This document shows positions 56,823-64,000 of a stretch of DNA of 64,000 nt, one piece after another; the first letter of the stretch is position 1; every line of letters starts with the position of its first letter. A program made the translations under genes and the position numbers. Below the pieces are notes generated by a model. It ran no database searches. It was not told the origin of the DNA and saw nothing but the letters and a program-made list of their open reading frames with translations. This stretch comes from Pseudomonas sp. JQ170C (GTDB lineage Bacteria; Pseudomonadota; Gammaproteobacteria; Pseudomonadales; Pseudomonadaceae): assembly GCF_035581345.1 (NCBI RefSeq), contig NZ_CP141608.1, forward strand, positions 1,258,001 to 1,322,000. Direction: 5' to 3'.

Positions 56823-57052
56823 GTCTTGCCCCTCCTGGGAAAAAATGGTGAAGGATTATGCCACGGTCAACCGGTTTGGGTTGCCCTTGCCGAGGCACTT
56901 TGTAGCATTGTGTTACAGGTTTCGGCAGCCTCTGCGACTTTTGTGCAGCGGTGCGCCAGCAGCCTGAACGGCTACTATGTCGTTTCAATGGCAAGCCCTG
57001 TCCGGGGCATGTGCGCCATTGATTGCGCATGAATTGAACAGGAACACGCCGT

Positions 57053-58699
57053 ATGCAATCAGCCTACACCGTTCTCATCCTGCTGATGCTGGTGAGTGTC
57101 TCCAAACTCGTGGGTCGGGTAATCCCGTTGCCGCTGCCGCTGGTGCAGATTGGCGCCGGCGCTTTGCTGGCATGGCCGACCCTGGGGCTGCACGTAGCGC
57201 TGGACCCGGAACTGTTCCTCTTCCTGTTCCTGCCGCCGTTGCTGTTTGCCGATGGCTGGCGCATGCCCAAGCGTGATCTGTGGCGCCTGCGTGGGCCGAT
57301 CCTGACACTGGCGGTAGGCCTGGTGCTGTTTACCGTGGTGGGTGCCGGGTACTTCATTCACTGGATTTTGCCGAGCATCCCGCTGCCGGTGGCCTTTGCC
57401 CTGGCCGCGGTGCTGTCGCCAACCGACGCCGTAGCGGTATCGGCCATTACCCAGGACCGCCTGCCGACGCCCTTGATGCACATGCTTCAGGGCGAAGCCT
57501 TGATGAACGATGCAACGGGCCTGGTGACCTTCAAGTTCGCCCTGGTGGCGGCGATTACCGGGGCGTTCTCGCTGGCCCAGGCCAGCCTCACCTTCGTGCT
57601 GGTGGCAGTCGGTGGCCTGGCGATCGGTGTCGCGCTCAGTTGGCTGGTAGGGCGCTTGCGCGCCTGGATGATCGCCCGCGGTTGGGATGATCCGGCCACC
57701 CACGTGGTGTTCATGTTGCTGCTGCCGTTTGCCGCCTATGTGTTGGCCGAGCGCCTTGGCGCCTCCGGGATTCTCTCGGCGGTGGCGGCGGGGATGATGC
57801 AGAGCTGGCTCGACTTGCTGCCGCGCCAGACCAGCACCCGCCTGCTCAATCGCAGTGTCTGGTCGCTGCTGGAGTTCAGCTTCAACGGCTTGATCTTCCT
57901 GCTGCTGGGCCTGCAGTTGCCGGACATCATCAAGGCGGTCACCAGCCATGAGGCGTCGTTGTGGCCAACCCTGCTGTGGCGGTGCCTGGATGTGGTGGCG
58001 ATCTTTGCGATGCTGGTGGTGCTGCGTTTTGTCTGGGTGCAGGGCGTATGGCGCCTGATCGGCATGATCCGGCGTTGGCGCGGCAAGAAGGATCTGGTGG
58101 AGGTGCCAAATGCACGGTCCTGCTGGCTGTTGACCCTCGGCGGCGTGCGCGGGGCCGTGACGCTGGCCGGTGTCATGTCGGTGCCGCTGCTGATCAGCAC
58201 CGGCACTGCATTCCCGGAGCGGGACCTGCTGATCTTCATCGCCGCGGGCGTCATTTTGCTTTCACTGGTCTCGGCCTGTATCGCCCTGCCGGTTTTGTTG
58301 CGTGGGGTGCCCAAGAGTCCGGATGACACCTTGCGCCAGGAAGCCAAGGAAGCCTGGCGGCGTACGGCCGAAGCTGCGATTCATGCCCTGGAGGCCGAAG
58401 AACTGGCCGAGCCTGGAGCCCCTCAGGACGCGGCGCAGGCAGCGCTGGCGGCGGAGCTCAAGGCGCGCCTGATGGCCGAGTACCGGCATCAACTGGATAC
58501 GTTCAATGACAATGCCGAGGCGCAGGCCCTGGCCGAACAGATGGACCAATTGGAGCGGCGCTTGCGGTTGCGTGCGCTGCGGGCGCAGCGGCTGGAGTTG
58601 TACAAGCTGCATCGACATCACCAAGTGGGCGATGACGTGGTACGCGAGGTGCTGGGGGAGCTGGATTTGAGCGAGGCAAACCTGGGGGCGGTGAAATGA
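57053..58699 (+). CDS. CPA1-family Na+/H+ (or K+/H+) antiporter
   Basis: The 548-residue protein has about 12 hydrophobic segments in residues 1-420. Characteristic motifs are LSPTDAVAVSAITQ (about 122-135) and GEALMNDATGLVTFKFAL (about 147-164), the ion-binding Asn-Asp region of CPA1. A charged cytoplasmic tail (about 420-548) is rich in Ala, Glu, Arg and Leu and probably helical. It would exchange monovalent cations for protons at the inner membrane. AGGA lies 9 bases before ATG 57053. A perfect REP pair follows the stop codon. Confidence 0.92.
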   Translation: MQSAYTVLILLMLVSVSKLVGRVIPLPLPLVQIGAGALLAWPTLGLHVALDPELFLFLFLPPLLFADGWRMPKRDLWRLRGPILTLAVGLVLFTVVGAGYFIHWILPSIPLPVAFALAAVLSPTDAVAVSAITQDRLPTPLMHMLQGEALMNDATGLVTFKFALVAAITGAFSLAQASLTFVLVAVGGLAIGVALSWLVGRLRAWMIARGWDDPATHVVFMLLLPFAAYVLAERLGASGILSAVAAGMMQSWLDLLPRQTSTRLLNRSVWSLLEFSFNGLIFLLLGLQLPDIIKAVTSHEASLWPTLLWRCLDVVAIFAMLVVLRFVWVQGVWRLIGMIRRWRGKKDLVEVPNARSCWLLTLGGVRGAVTLAGVMSVPLLISTGTAFPERDLLIFIAAGVILLSLVSACIALPVLLRGVPKSPDDTLRQEAKEAWRRTAEAAIHALEAEELAEPGAPQDAAQAALAAELKARLMAEYRHQLDTFNDNAEAQALAEQMDQLERRLRLRALRAQRLELYKLHRHHQVGDDVVREVLGELDLSEANLGAVK

Positions 58700-58700
58700 A

Positions 58701-58749
58701 TCGCGGGGCAAGCCCGCTCCTACCGGGTAGGAGCGGGCTTGCCCCGCGA
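58701..58749. repeat. REP palindrome, perfect 23-bp arms
   Basis: Arms 58701-58723 and 58727-58749 are exact reverse complements around a three-base loop (CGG). The element begins directly after the antiporter stop codon and ends 5 bp before the convergent dapC gene, so it is the sole content of that gap. Confidence 0.95.
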
Positions 58750-58753
58750 AAAT

Positions 58754-59947
58754 TCACTTCTGCAAGAAAGCGCGAATCCGCTGCGCCGCTTCCACGCATT
58801 CAGCCAGCGACGCAACCAGCGCCATGCGCACACGGCCGGCCCCCGGGTTGACGCCATTCACTTCACGGGACAGGTAGGAGCCCGGCACCACGGTGACGTG
58901 CTGGGTCTGGTACAGGTCGCGGCAGAACTCGGCATCGTCACCCGGCACCTTGGCCCAAAGGTAGAAGCCACCGTCCGGGCGCTGCACATCCATCACCGGC
59001 GCGAGAATCTCCAGTACGGCATCGAATTTCTCGCGGTACAGGTCGCGGTTGGCCAGTACGTGTTCTTCATCGTTCCAGGCAGCAATGCTCGCCAGCTGGG
59101 TCTGGATCGGCATAGCGCAGCCGTGGTAGGTGCGGTACAGCAGGAACGGCTTGATGATCTCGGCGTCGCCGGCGACGAAGCCCGAACGCAGGCCTGGCAG
59201 GTTGGAACGCTTGGACAGGCTGTGGAACACCACGCAACGCTTGAAGTCGCTGCGGCCCAGCTCCACGCAGGCGCTGAGCAGGCCTGGTGGCGGGGTTTGT
59301 TCGTCGAAATACAGTTCGCTGTAGCACTCATCGGCGGCAATCACGAAGTCGTGCTCATCTGCCAGGGCGATCAGTTTTTTCAGGGTTTCCATCGGCACCA
59401 GAGCGCCGGTGGGGTTGCCGGGTGAGCACAGGAACAGGATCTGGCAACGCTTCCAGGTGTCGGCCGAAACAGCGTCGAAGTCGGGGTTGAAGCCGTTGGT
59501 GTCAAGGCAGGGCAAGTAGTGCGGGGTGGCGCCGGCCAACAGGGCCGCGCCTTCGTAGATCTGGTAGAACGGGTTGGGGCTGATCACCAGGCCGTCGGCG
59601 TCGCGGTTGACCACGGCCTGGGTGAAGGCGAACAGGGCTTCACGGGTGCCATTGACCGGCAGCACGTGTTTGTCGGCATCCAGCCAGCCACTTGGCACAT
59701 TGAAGCGACGCTCGCACCAGCGGGTGATGGCCTGGCGCAGGGCCGGAAGGCCGGCAGTAGTGGGGTAGACGGCCATCTGTTGCAGGTTGTCGGCCAGTGC
59801 CTGGGCGACGAAGGCCGGCGATTCATGCTTGGGCTCACCGATCGACAGGGCAATGGCGCGCTTGTCGGCAGCTGGCTGAACGCTGCCGAGCAATGCACGC
59901 AGTTTCTCGAACGGATAAGGCTGAAGCTGAAGCAGATCGGTGTTCAT
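58754..59947 (-). CDS. dapC: Succinyldiaminopimelate transaminase
   Basis: The 397-residue fold-type I PLP aminotransferase begins MNTDLLQLQPYPFEKLRALL. Motifs are SPNPFYQIYEGAALLAGATP (about 143-162), LCSPGNPTGALVP (about 185-197), the Asp/Tyr pair in IAADECYSELYFD and the PLP lysine in FHSLSKRSNLPGLRSGFVAG (about 248-267). DapC converts N-succinyl-2-amino-6-ketopimelate to succinyl-DAP. The gene lies downstream of glnD (22-bp gap), so it is probably transcribed with map and glnD. Confidence 0.93.
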   Translation of the reverse strand: MNTDLLQLQPYPFEKLRALLGSVQPAADKRAIALSIGEPKHESPAFVAQALADNLQQMAVYPTTAGLPALRQAITRWCERRFNVPSGWLDADKHVLPVNGTREALFAFTQAVVNRDADGLVISPNPFYQIYEGAALLAGATPHYLPCLDTNGFNPDFDAVSADTWKRCQILFLCSPGNPTGALVPMETLKKLIALADEHDFVIAADECYSELYFDEQTPPPGLLSACVELGRSDFKRCVVFHSLSKRSNLPGLRSGFVAGDAEIIKPFLLYRTYHGCAMPIQTQLASIAAWNDEEHVLANRDLYREKFDAVLEILAPVMDVQRPDGGFYLWAKVPGDDAEFCRDLYQTQHVTVVPGSYLSREVNGVNPGAGRVRMALVASLAECVEAAQRIRAFLQK

Positions 59948-59969
59948 CGGCGCAAGGTCTCGTCAAACG

Positions 59970-62669
59970 TTAAATGGTCAGGCGGGAAATCGGTACCACG
60001 GCGGCCTGGTCGACGCGCAATTGCTCGACGATGGCGTCCTGCAGGCGGCTGCACAGTTGGGGGTCGGACAGTGGCTGGTTGTCGGCGTCGGTAATGAAGA
60101 ACACGTCTTCGACCCGCTCGCCGAGGGTGGCAATCTTGGCATTTTGCAGCGACAGATCGAATTCCAGGAAGATCTTGCCGATCCGCGCCAGCAGGCCAGG
60201 GCGGTCGGGGGCGCTGAGCTCGAGGATGGTGACCGGGCGCTGGGCGTCGTTGTGGATGGTGACCTGCGGCGCGAAGGTGAAGTGCTTGAGCTGGCGCGGC
60301 ACCCGACGCTTGATGATGGTCGGGTAGTCATCCGGGTTGCGCAGGGCGTCGGTCAGGCCGTCGCGAATCTCCTTGACCCGCTGCGGATTGTCGCCGATCG
60401 AGCCGCCATCGTTGTCGAGCACGATGTAGGTGTCGAGGGTGAACTGGCTGCTGGAGGTGATGATGCGGGCGTCATGGATGTTCAGGTTGAGCTGGTCCAT
60501 GGCCGCTACGGTCACGGCGAAGAAGTCGTGCTGGTCGGGTGCGTAGATGAAGATCTGCGTGCCGCCTTCAAACTCGCGCTGGGTGGTTTCCTTGATCAGC
60601 ACCAGCGGGCCGCCGTCGGCCGGCTGCTGCAGGATCGCGTCGCTGTGCCAGGCCACGTCGGCTGCGGTATGGCGCAGGAAGTAGTCGTCGCCCAGTTGCG
60701 CCCAGAGCTGCTCGACGTCGTCCGGGTCGGTGCCTTCGCGGATCAGGATGTCCAGGGCCGAGCTCTGGGTCTGGCGGATCTGCTCTTCGCGGTCCAGCGG
60801 GTTTTCAAGGCCCCGGCGCAGGGCGCGCTTGGTCTCGGTGTAGAGCTGGCGCAACAGGCTTGCACGCCAGGAGTTCCACAGGCTTGGGTTGGTGGCGTTG
60901 ATGTCGGCCACGGTGAGCACATAGAGGTAGTCCAGGCGGGTTTCGTCGCCCACCAGCTGCGCAAAATCGTGGATCACCTGCGGGTCGGAGAGGTCCTTGC
61001 GCTGGGCGGTGGTCGACATCACCAGGTGATGCTGAACCAGCCAGACGATCAGGCGGCTGTCCCACACCGGCAATTGGTGGCGGACGCCGAAGGCCTGGGC
61101 GTCCACTGCACCGAGCTCGGAGTGATCGCCCTGGCGACCCTTGCCGATGTCGTGATAGAGCCCGGCCAGGTAGATCAGCTCAGGCTTGGGCAGTCGGCCC
61201 ATGAGCTTGCTGGCCAGCGGGAATTTCTCGGACACCGGGGTGTACTGCAGTTTGCGCAGGTGCTTGATCAGGTTCAGGGTGTGCGCGTCGACCGTATAGA
61301 TGTGGAACAGGTCGTGCTGCATCTGCCCGATGATCAGGCCGAACTCCGGCAGGTAGCGACCGAGGATGCCGTAGCGGTTCATCCGCCGCAGGTTGCGATG
61401 AATGCCGATTTCGCACTTGAACAGCTCGATGAACAGGCTGGTATTGCGAATGTCGTTGCGAAAGTCGTCGTCGATCAGGTGCCGGTGTTCGCGCAGCAGG
61501 CGAATGGTGTCGGCGCGCGCCCCCTTGATTTCCGGGTGCTGGGCCATCAGCACGAAGATTTCCAGCATGGCGAACGGCGTGCGTTTGAACACGTTCGGTC
61601 TGACGGCCTCGATGTAGCCGTCGTGCAGGCGGAAACGGGCGTTGAGTGGCTGGGTATTGCCACTGTCGTCGTCGAGGATGACTTCTTCAAAGTGCTGGAT
61701 GATCAGGTCGCTGAGCTCGGCGATGCTCATGACCACCCGGTAGTACTGCTGCATGAACTGCTCGATGGCCCGCTTGGGGTTCTCATCGGTAAAACCCAGC
61801 AGGGCGGCGATGCTGCGCTGGTGGTCGAACAGCAAGCGGTCTTCGGCGCGGCCTGCCAGCATGTGCAGGGCGTAGCGCACCTTCCACAGGAACTCCTGGG
61901 AGGAGGCCAGCAGGGCATTCTCGCTTTCCAGCAGGAAGCCTTCCCCGGCCAGGGCGTGCAGGTTGAGGGTGCCGTACTGGCGGCGAGCGATCCACAGCAC
62001 TGTCTGGATGTCGCGCAGCCCGCCCGGTGAACCCTTCACGTTGGGCTCAAGGTTATATTCGGTGTCGTTGTACTTGTGGTGCCGGGCCTTCTGCTCCGCG
62101 CGCTTGGCCAGGAAGAACTCCTTGCTCGGCCACATGTGCGCGATGCTGGTGACCTCGAGCATGCGCTGGCGCAGATGCTCGGGGCCGGCGATGGTGCGGC
62201 TTTCCATGAGGTTGGTGACCACGGTCAGGTCAGAGCGCGCCTGTTCTGCACATTCCTCGACCGAGCGCACGCTTTGGCCCACTTCCAGGCCAATATCCCA
62301 GAGCAAGGTCAGAAAGCGTTCGATCGAGTCGCGAAACACCTCGTGGTCGGCGCTGTCGAGCAGGATCAGCAGGTCGATGTCGGAGTGGGGGTGCAGTTCG
62401 CCGCGCCCGTAGCCACCGGTGGCAATCAGGGCGATATCGGCGTCTTCGCTCCAGGTGAACTGGTTCCAGGCCTGTTGCAGGATGTTGTCGACGAACCAGG
62501 CGCGGTCCTCGATCAGCCGGCGAATCTCGCGGTTGTCGCGAAAGCGCTTGTCGAGGACTTCGCCCGCCTGGCGGATGGCCTTCTTGAAGGCAGCGATAGG
62601 GCTTGCCTTGAGGGCCAGTTCAGCCTGGAACTGGCCGCGATCGAACAGCTCGGGATCCACCTGGGGCAT
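59970..62669 (-). CDS. glnD: [Protein-PII] uridylyltransferase / uridylyl-removing enzyme
   Basis: The 899-residue nitrogen sensor modifies PII proteins (GlnB/GlnK). Domains in order: nucleotidyltransferase with [20 protein letters not shown] (about 86-105), PII-UR central region, HD domain with [20 protein letters not shown] (about 494-513), and two C-terminal ACT domains (about 705-790 and 815-899; [14 protein letters not shown] and [20 protein letters not shown]). Length matches E. coli GlnD (890). It lies 21 bp after map and 22 bp before dapC, all leftward. Confidence 0.97.
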   Translation of the reverse strand: MPQVDPELFDRGQFQAELALKASPIAAFKKAIRQAGEVLDKRFRDNREIRRLIEDRAWFVDNILQQAWNQFTWSEDADIALIATGGYGRGELHPHSDIDLLILLDSADHEVFRDSIERFLTLLWDIGLEVGQSVRSVEECAEQARSDLTVVTNLMESRTIAGPEHLRQRMLEVTSIAHMWPSKEFFLAKRAEQKARHHKYNDTEYNLEPNVKGSPGGLRDIQTVLWIARRQYGTLNLHALAGEGFLLESENALLASSQEFLWKVRYALHMLAGRAEDRLLFDHQRSIAALLGFTDENPKRAIEQFMQQYYRVVMSIAELSDLIIQHFEEVILDDDSGNTQPLNARFRLHDGYIEAVRPNVFKRTPFAMLEIFVLMAQHPEIKGARADTIRLLREHRHLIDDDFRNDIRNTSLFIELFKCEIGIHRNLRRMNRYGILGRYLPEFGLIIGQMQHDLFHIYTVDAHTLNLIKHLRKLQYTPVSEKFPLASKLMGRLPKPELIYLAGLYHDIGKGRQGDHSELGAVDAQAFGVRHQLPVWDSRLIVWLVQHHLVMSTTAQRKDLSDPQVIHDFAQLVGDETRLDYLYVLTVADINATNPSLWNSWRASLLRQLYTETKRALRRGLENPLDREEQIRQTQSSALDILIREGTDPDDVEQLWAQLGDDYFLRHTAADVAWHSDAILQQPADGGPLVLIKETTQREFEGGTQIFIYAPDQHDFFAVTVAAMDQLNLNIHDARIITSSSQFTLDTYIVLDNDGGSIGDNPQRVKEIRDGLTDALRNPDDYPTIIKRRVPRQLKHFTFAPQVTIHNDAQRPVTILELSAPDRPGLLARIGKIFLEFDLSLQNAKIATLGERVEDVFFITDADNQPLSDPQLCSRLQDAIVEQLRVDQAAVVPISRLTI

Positions 62670-62690
62670 CGAGTCACTTTCCTGTTTGAA

Positions 62691-63473
62691 TCAGGCCGAC
62701 GTGCGGGGAATGGTGTCGTCTTTACGCAGGGTGAAGATCTCGTAGCCCGTGGCGGTCACCACCAGGGTGTGTTCCCACTGCGCCGAGAGCTTGCGGTCCT
62801 TGGTGATGGCGGTCCAGCCGTCGCCCAGTACCTTGGTGTCGGCACGGCCCTGGTTGATCATCGGCTCGATGGTGAAGGTCATGCCTTCCTTGAGTTCCAT
62901 GCCGGTACCGGCGCGGCCGTAGTGCAGGATCTGCGGCTCTTCGTGGAACACTTTGCCGATGCCGTGGCCACAGAATTCGCGAACCACCGAGAAGCCGTTC
63001 TTTTCAGCGTGCTTCTGGATCACTTCGCCGATATCGCCCAGGCGGCAGCCCGGCTTGACCAGTTCGATGGCCTTGTACATGCATTCCTGGGTGACCTGAG
63101 ACAGGCGCTCGGCCCAGACCGGCACGTTGCCGACGTGGAACATGCGGCTGGTGTCGCCGTGGTAGCCATCCTTGATGACGGTCACGTCGATGTTCAGCGT
63201 GTCACCGTCCTTGAGCGGCTTGTCGCCGGGGATGCCGTGGCACACCACATGGTTGACCGAGGTGCAGATCGACTTGGGGAAGCCCTTGTAGTTGAGCGGC
63301 GCCGGGATCGCCTTCTGGACATTGACGATATAGTCGTGGCACAGGCGGTCGAGCGCTTCGGTGGTGACACCGGGCTTGACGTGCTCTTCGATCATCTCCA
63401 GGACTTCGGCGGCCAGGCGGCCGGCGATACGCATCTTTTCGATGTCTTCGGCGGTTTTGATGGTTACGGTCAT
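62691..63473 (-). CDS. map: Type I methionine aminopeptidase
   Basis: The 260-residue metalloenzyme removes N-terminal Met from nascent proteins. Ligand motifs are GDTLNIDVTVIKDGYHGDTS (two Asp, about 94-113), CGHGIGKVFHEEPQ (His, about 171), TIEPMIN (Glu, about 204) and SAQWEHTLVVT (Glu, about 235). It is divergent from rpsB across 339 bp, an arrangement widely conserved in gamma-proteobacteria. glnD follows in the same direction. Confidence 0.97.
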   Translation of the reverse strand: MTVTIKTAEDIEKMRIAGRLAAEVLEMIEEHVKPGVTTEALDRLCHDYIVNVQKAIPAPLNYKGFPKSICTSVNHVVCHGIPGDKPLKDGDTLNIDVTVIKDGYHGDTSRMFHVGNVPVWAERLSQVTQECMYKAIELVKPGCRLGDIGEVIQKHAEKNGFSVVREFCGHGIGKVFHEEPQILHYGRAGTGMELKEGMTFTIEPMINQGRADTKVLGDGWTAITKDRKLSAQWEHTLVVTATGYEIFTLRKDDTIPRTSA

Positions 63474-63643
63474 TGCAGGCTCTCTACGGCGCTGGGGTGC
63501 GCGAATGAACTGAGGAAAGGCCGGATTCTACCAGAGCACTGCCCGCTCAGGCGGCTATGGTGCTGATACAGCCTTTATATAGAGGCATTCTGGCGCGATT
63601 GTGGCGCCGGTGCAAAAGCGCTGAAGGCCGATGTTATTTCGGG

Positions 63644-63672
63644 TTCCGTTTGCCCGCCTTCTGTGATATAAA
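63644..63672 (+). promoter_or_regulatory. Probable rpsB promoter
   Basis: TATAAA at 63667-63672 is a good -10; TTCCGT at 63644-63649 is a weak -35 at 17 bp. A leader of about 130 bases would follow before the rpsB start codon, agreeing with the long leader expected for the S2 operon. Confidence 0.55.
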
Positions 63673-63685
63673 ATGCGCCGCTTTG

Positions 63686-63806
63686 CGGGGATAGCCCCGA
63701 AAGCTTAAACCCACACACGTGTCGACACGATGACCTGGGTGCCTCAGATCACAGATCCGGGGTTGGTCATTGGGATACGTGGAGGCCCAACCCGACTTAT
63801 CAAGGA
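63686..63806 (+). promoter_or_regulatory. Structured 5' leader of rpsB (S2 autoregulatory element candidate)
   Basis: CGGGG-ATAG-CCCCG (63686-63699) forms a first hairpin. GGGTTGG (63760-63766) pairs with CCAACCC (63787-63793) in a second, with the AAGGA Shine-Dalgarno (63802) just after it. Proteobacterial rpsB leaders are known sites where free S2 represses translation, so the same role is inferred. Confidence 0.65.
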
Positions 63807-63812
63807 ACTATC

Positions 63813-64000
63813 ATGTCCCAAGTCAACATGCGCGATATGCTGAAGGCCGGTGTGCACTTCGGTCACCAAACCCGTTACTGGAACCCGAAAATGGGTAAGT
63901 ACATTTTTGGCGCGCGCAACAAGATTCACATCATCAACCTTGAAAAAACCCTGCCAATGTTCAATGAGGCTCTGACCTTCGTAGAGCGTCTGGCCCAGGG
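63813..64000 (+). CDS. rpsB: 30S ribosomal protein S2, N-terminal fragment
   Basis: The first 62 codons are in the window and read [20 protein letters not shown], then [20 protein letters not shown], the classic S2 start. AAGGA lies at 63802-63806, seven bases before ATG 63813. The gene continues past the right edge; tsf usually follows in the same operon. Confidence 0.98.
   Translation, partial: MSQVNMRDMLKAGVHFGHQTRYWNPKMGKYIFGARNKIHIINLEKTLPMFNEALTFVERLAQ

Larger units (their letters stand above)
63474..63812. other. Non-coding gap of 339 bp between map and rpsB
   Basis: This divergent region holds the map promoter area at its left side and the rpsB promoter and structured leader at its right side. 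I saw no further gene. Short open frames here lack homology, a Shine-Dalgarno and coding bias. Confidence 0.8.

Noticed and set aside
59940..62030. 696-codon open frame antisense to glnD
   Set aside because: It is a shadow of the GlnD reading frame with no recognisable domain.

Overview
The window looks like core chromosome of a fluorescent Pseudomonas, most likely of the P. putida group. The evidence is the GC-rich coding, the complete wsp surface-sensing operon, an ndvB-type GH17/GT2 glucan synthase beside dapE, and eight intergenic loci carrying the same Pseudomonas REP palindrome (core GGAGCGGGCTTGCCCCGCGA). From memory, the gene order matches the recJ-to-rpsB stretch of P. putida and large blocks of the P. 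aeruginosa chromosome. No tRNA, rRNA, IS element, prophage, integrase or CRISPR array was found. Nothing looks recently acquired.

Layout. 1-3.9 kb: start of a CoA transferase, yaeQ, recJ and an old-yellow-enzyme reductase. 3.9-11.2 kb: a leftward polyamine operon (binding protein, ATPase, two permeases, gamma-aminobutyraldehyde dehydrogenase, Tat-type spermidine dehydrogenase). 11.4-20.7 kb: a DUF533 protein, then wspA-B-C-D-E-F-R, a chemosensory pathway ending in a diguanylate cyclase. 20.9-23.7 kb: prfB, with its programmed +1 frameshift intact, and lysS. 23.7-27.5 kb: a TetR regulator and a four-gene envelope-related set (lipoprotein, DUF1704 protein with an HExxxH motif, lipoprotein alpha/beta hydrolase, small membrane protein). 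27.6-34 kb: two outer-membrane lipoproteins, ppc, adk and tsaB. 34-38.2 kb: small or poorly known genes (DUF72, PEP mutase/ICL family, extensin-like protein, a duplicated-repeat protein) and rsmJ. 38.2-47 kb: a TetR repressor divergent from an RND efflux pair, DUF4197, a YbaY lipoprotein and plsB. 47-56.8 kb: a cold-shock protein, rlmA, dapE, ndvB, the tcdA/csdE/csdA sulfur group, dapD and a Spx/ArsC-type reductase. 57-64 kb: a CPA1 antiporter, dapC, glnD, map and the start of rpsB with its leader.

Themes. Lysine/peptidoglycan precursor synthesis is spread over three sites (dapE, dapD, dapC). Translation is heavily represented: prfB, lysS, tsaB and tcdA (both for tRNA t6A/ct6A), rsmJ, rlmA, map and rpsB. 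Spermidine can be followed on paper from uptake through SpdH cleavage to GABA within one operon.

Novelty. I did not find a clearly unprecedented system. The best candidates for new biology are the DUF1704 protein and its partners at 24.4-27.5 kb, the duplicated-motif protein at 36.7-37.4 kb, the extensin-like protein that keeps a LAS-type metallopeptidase signature, and several uncharacterised palindromes and leader hairpins. Protein families were assigned by reading the sequences; no database search was run.
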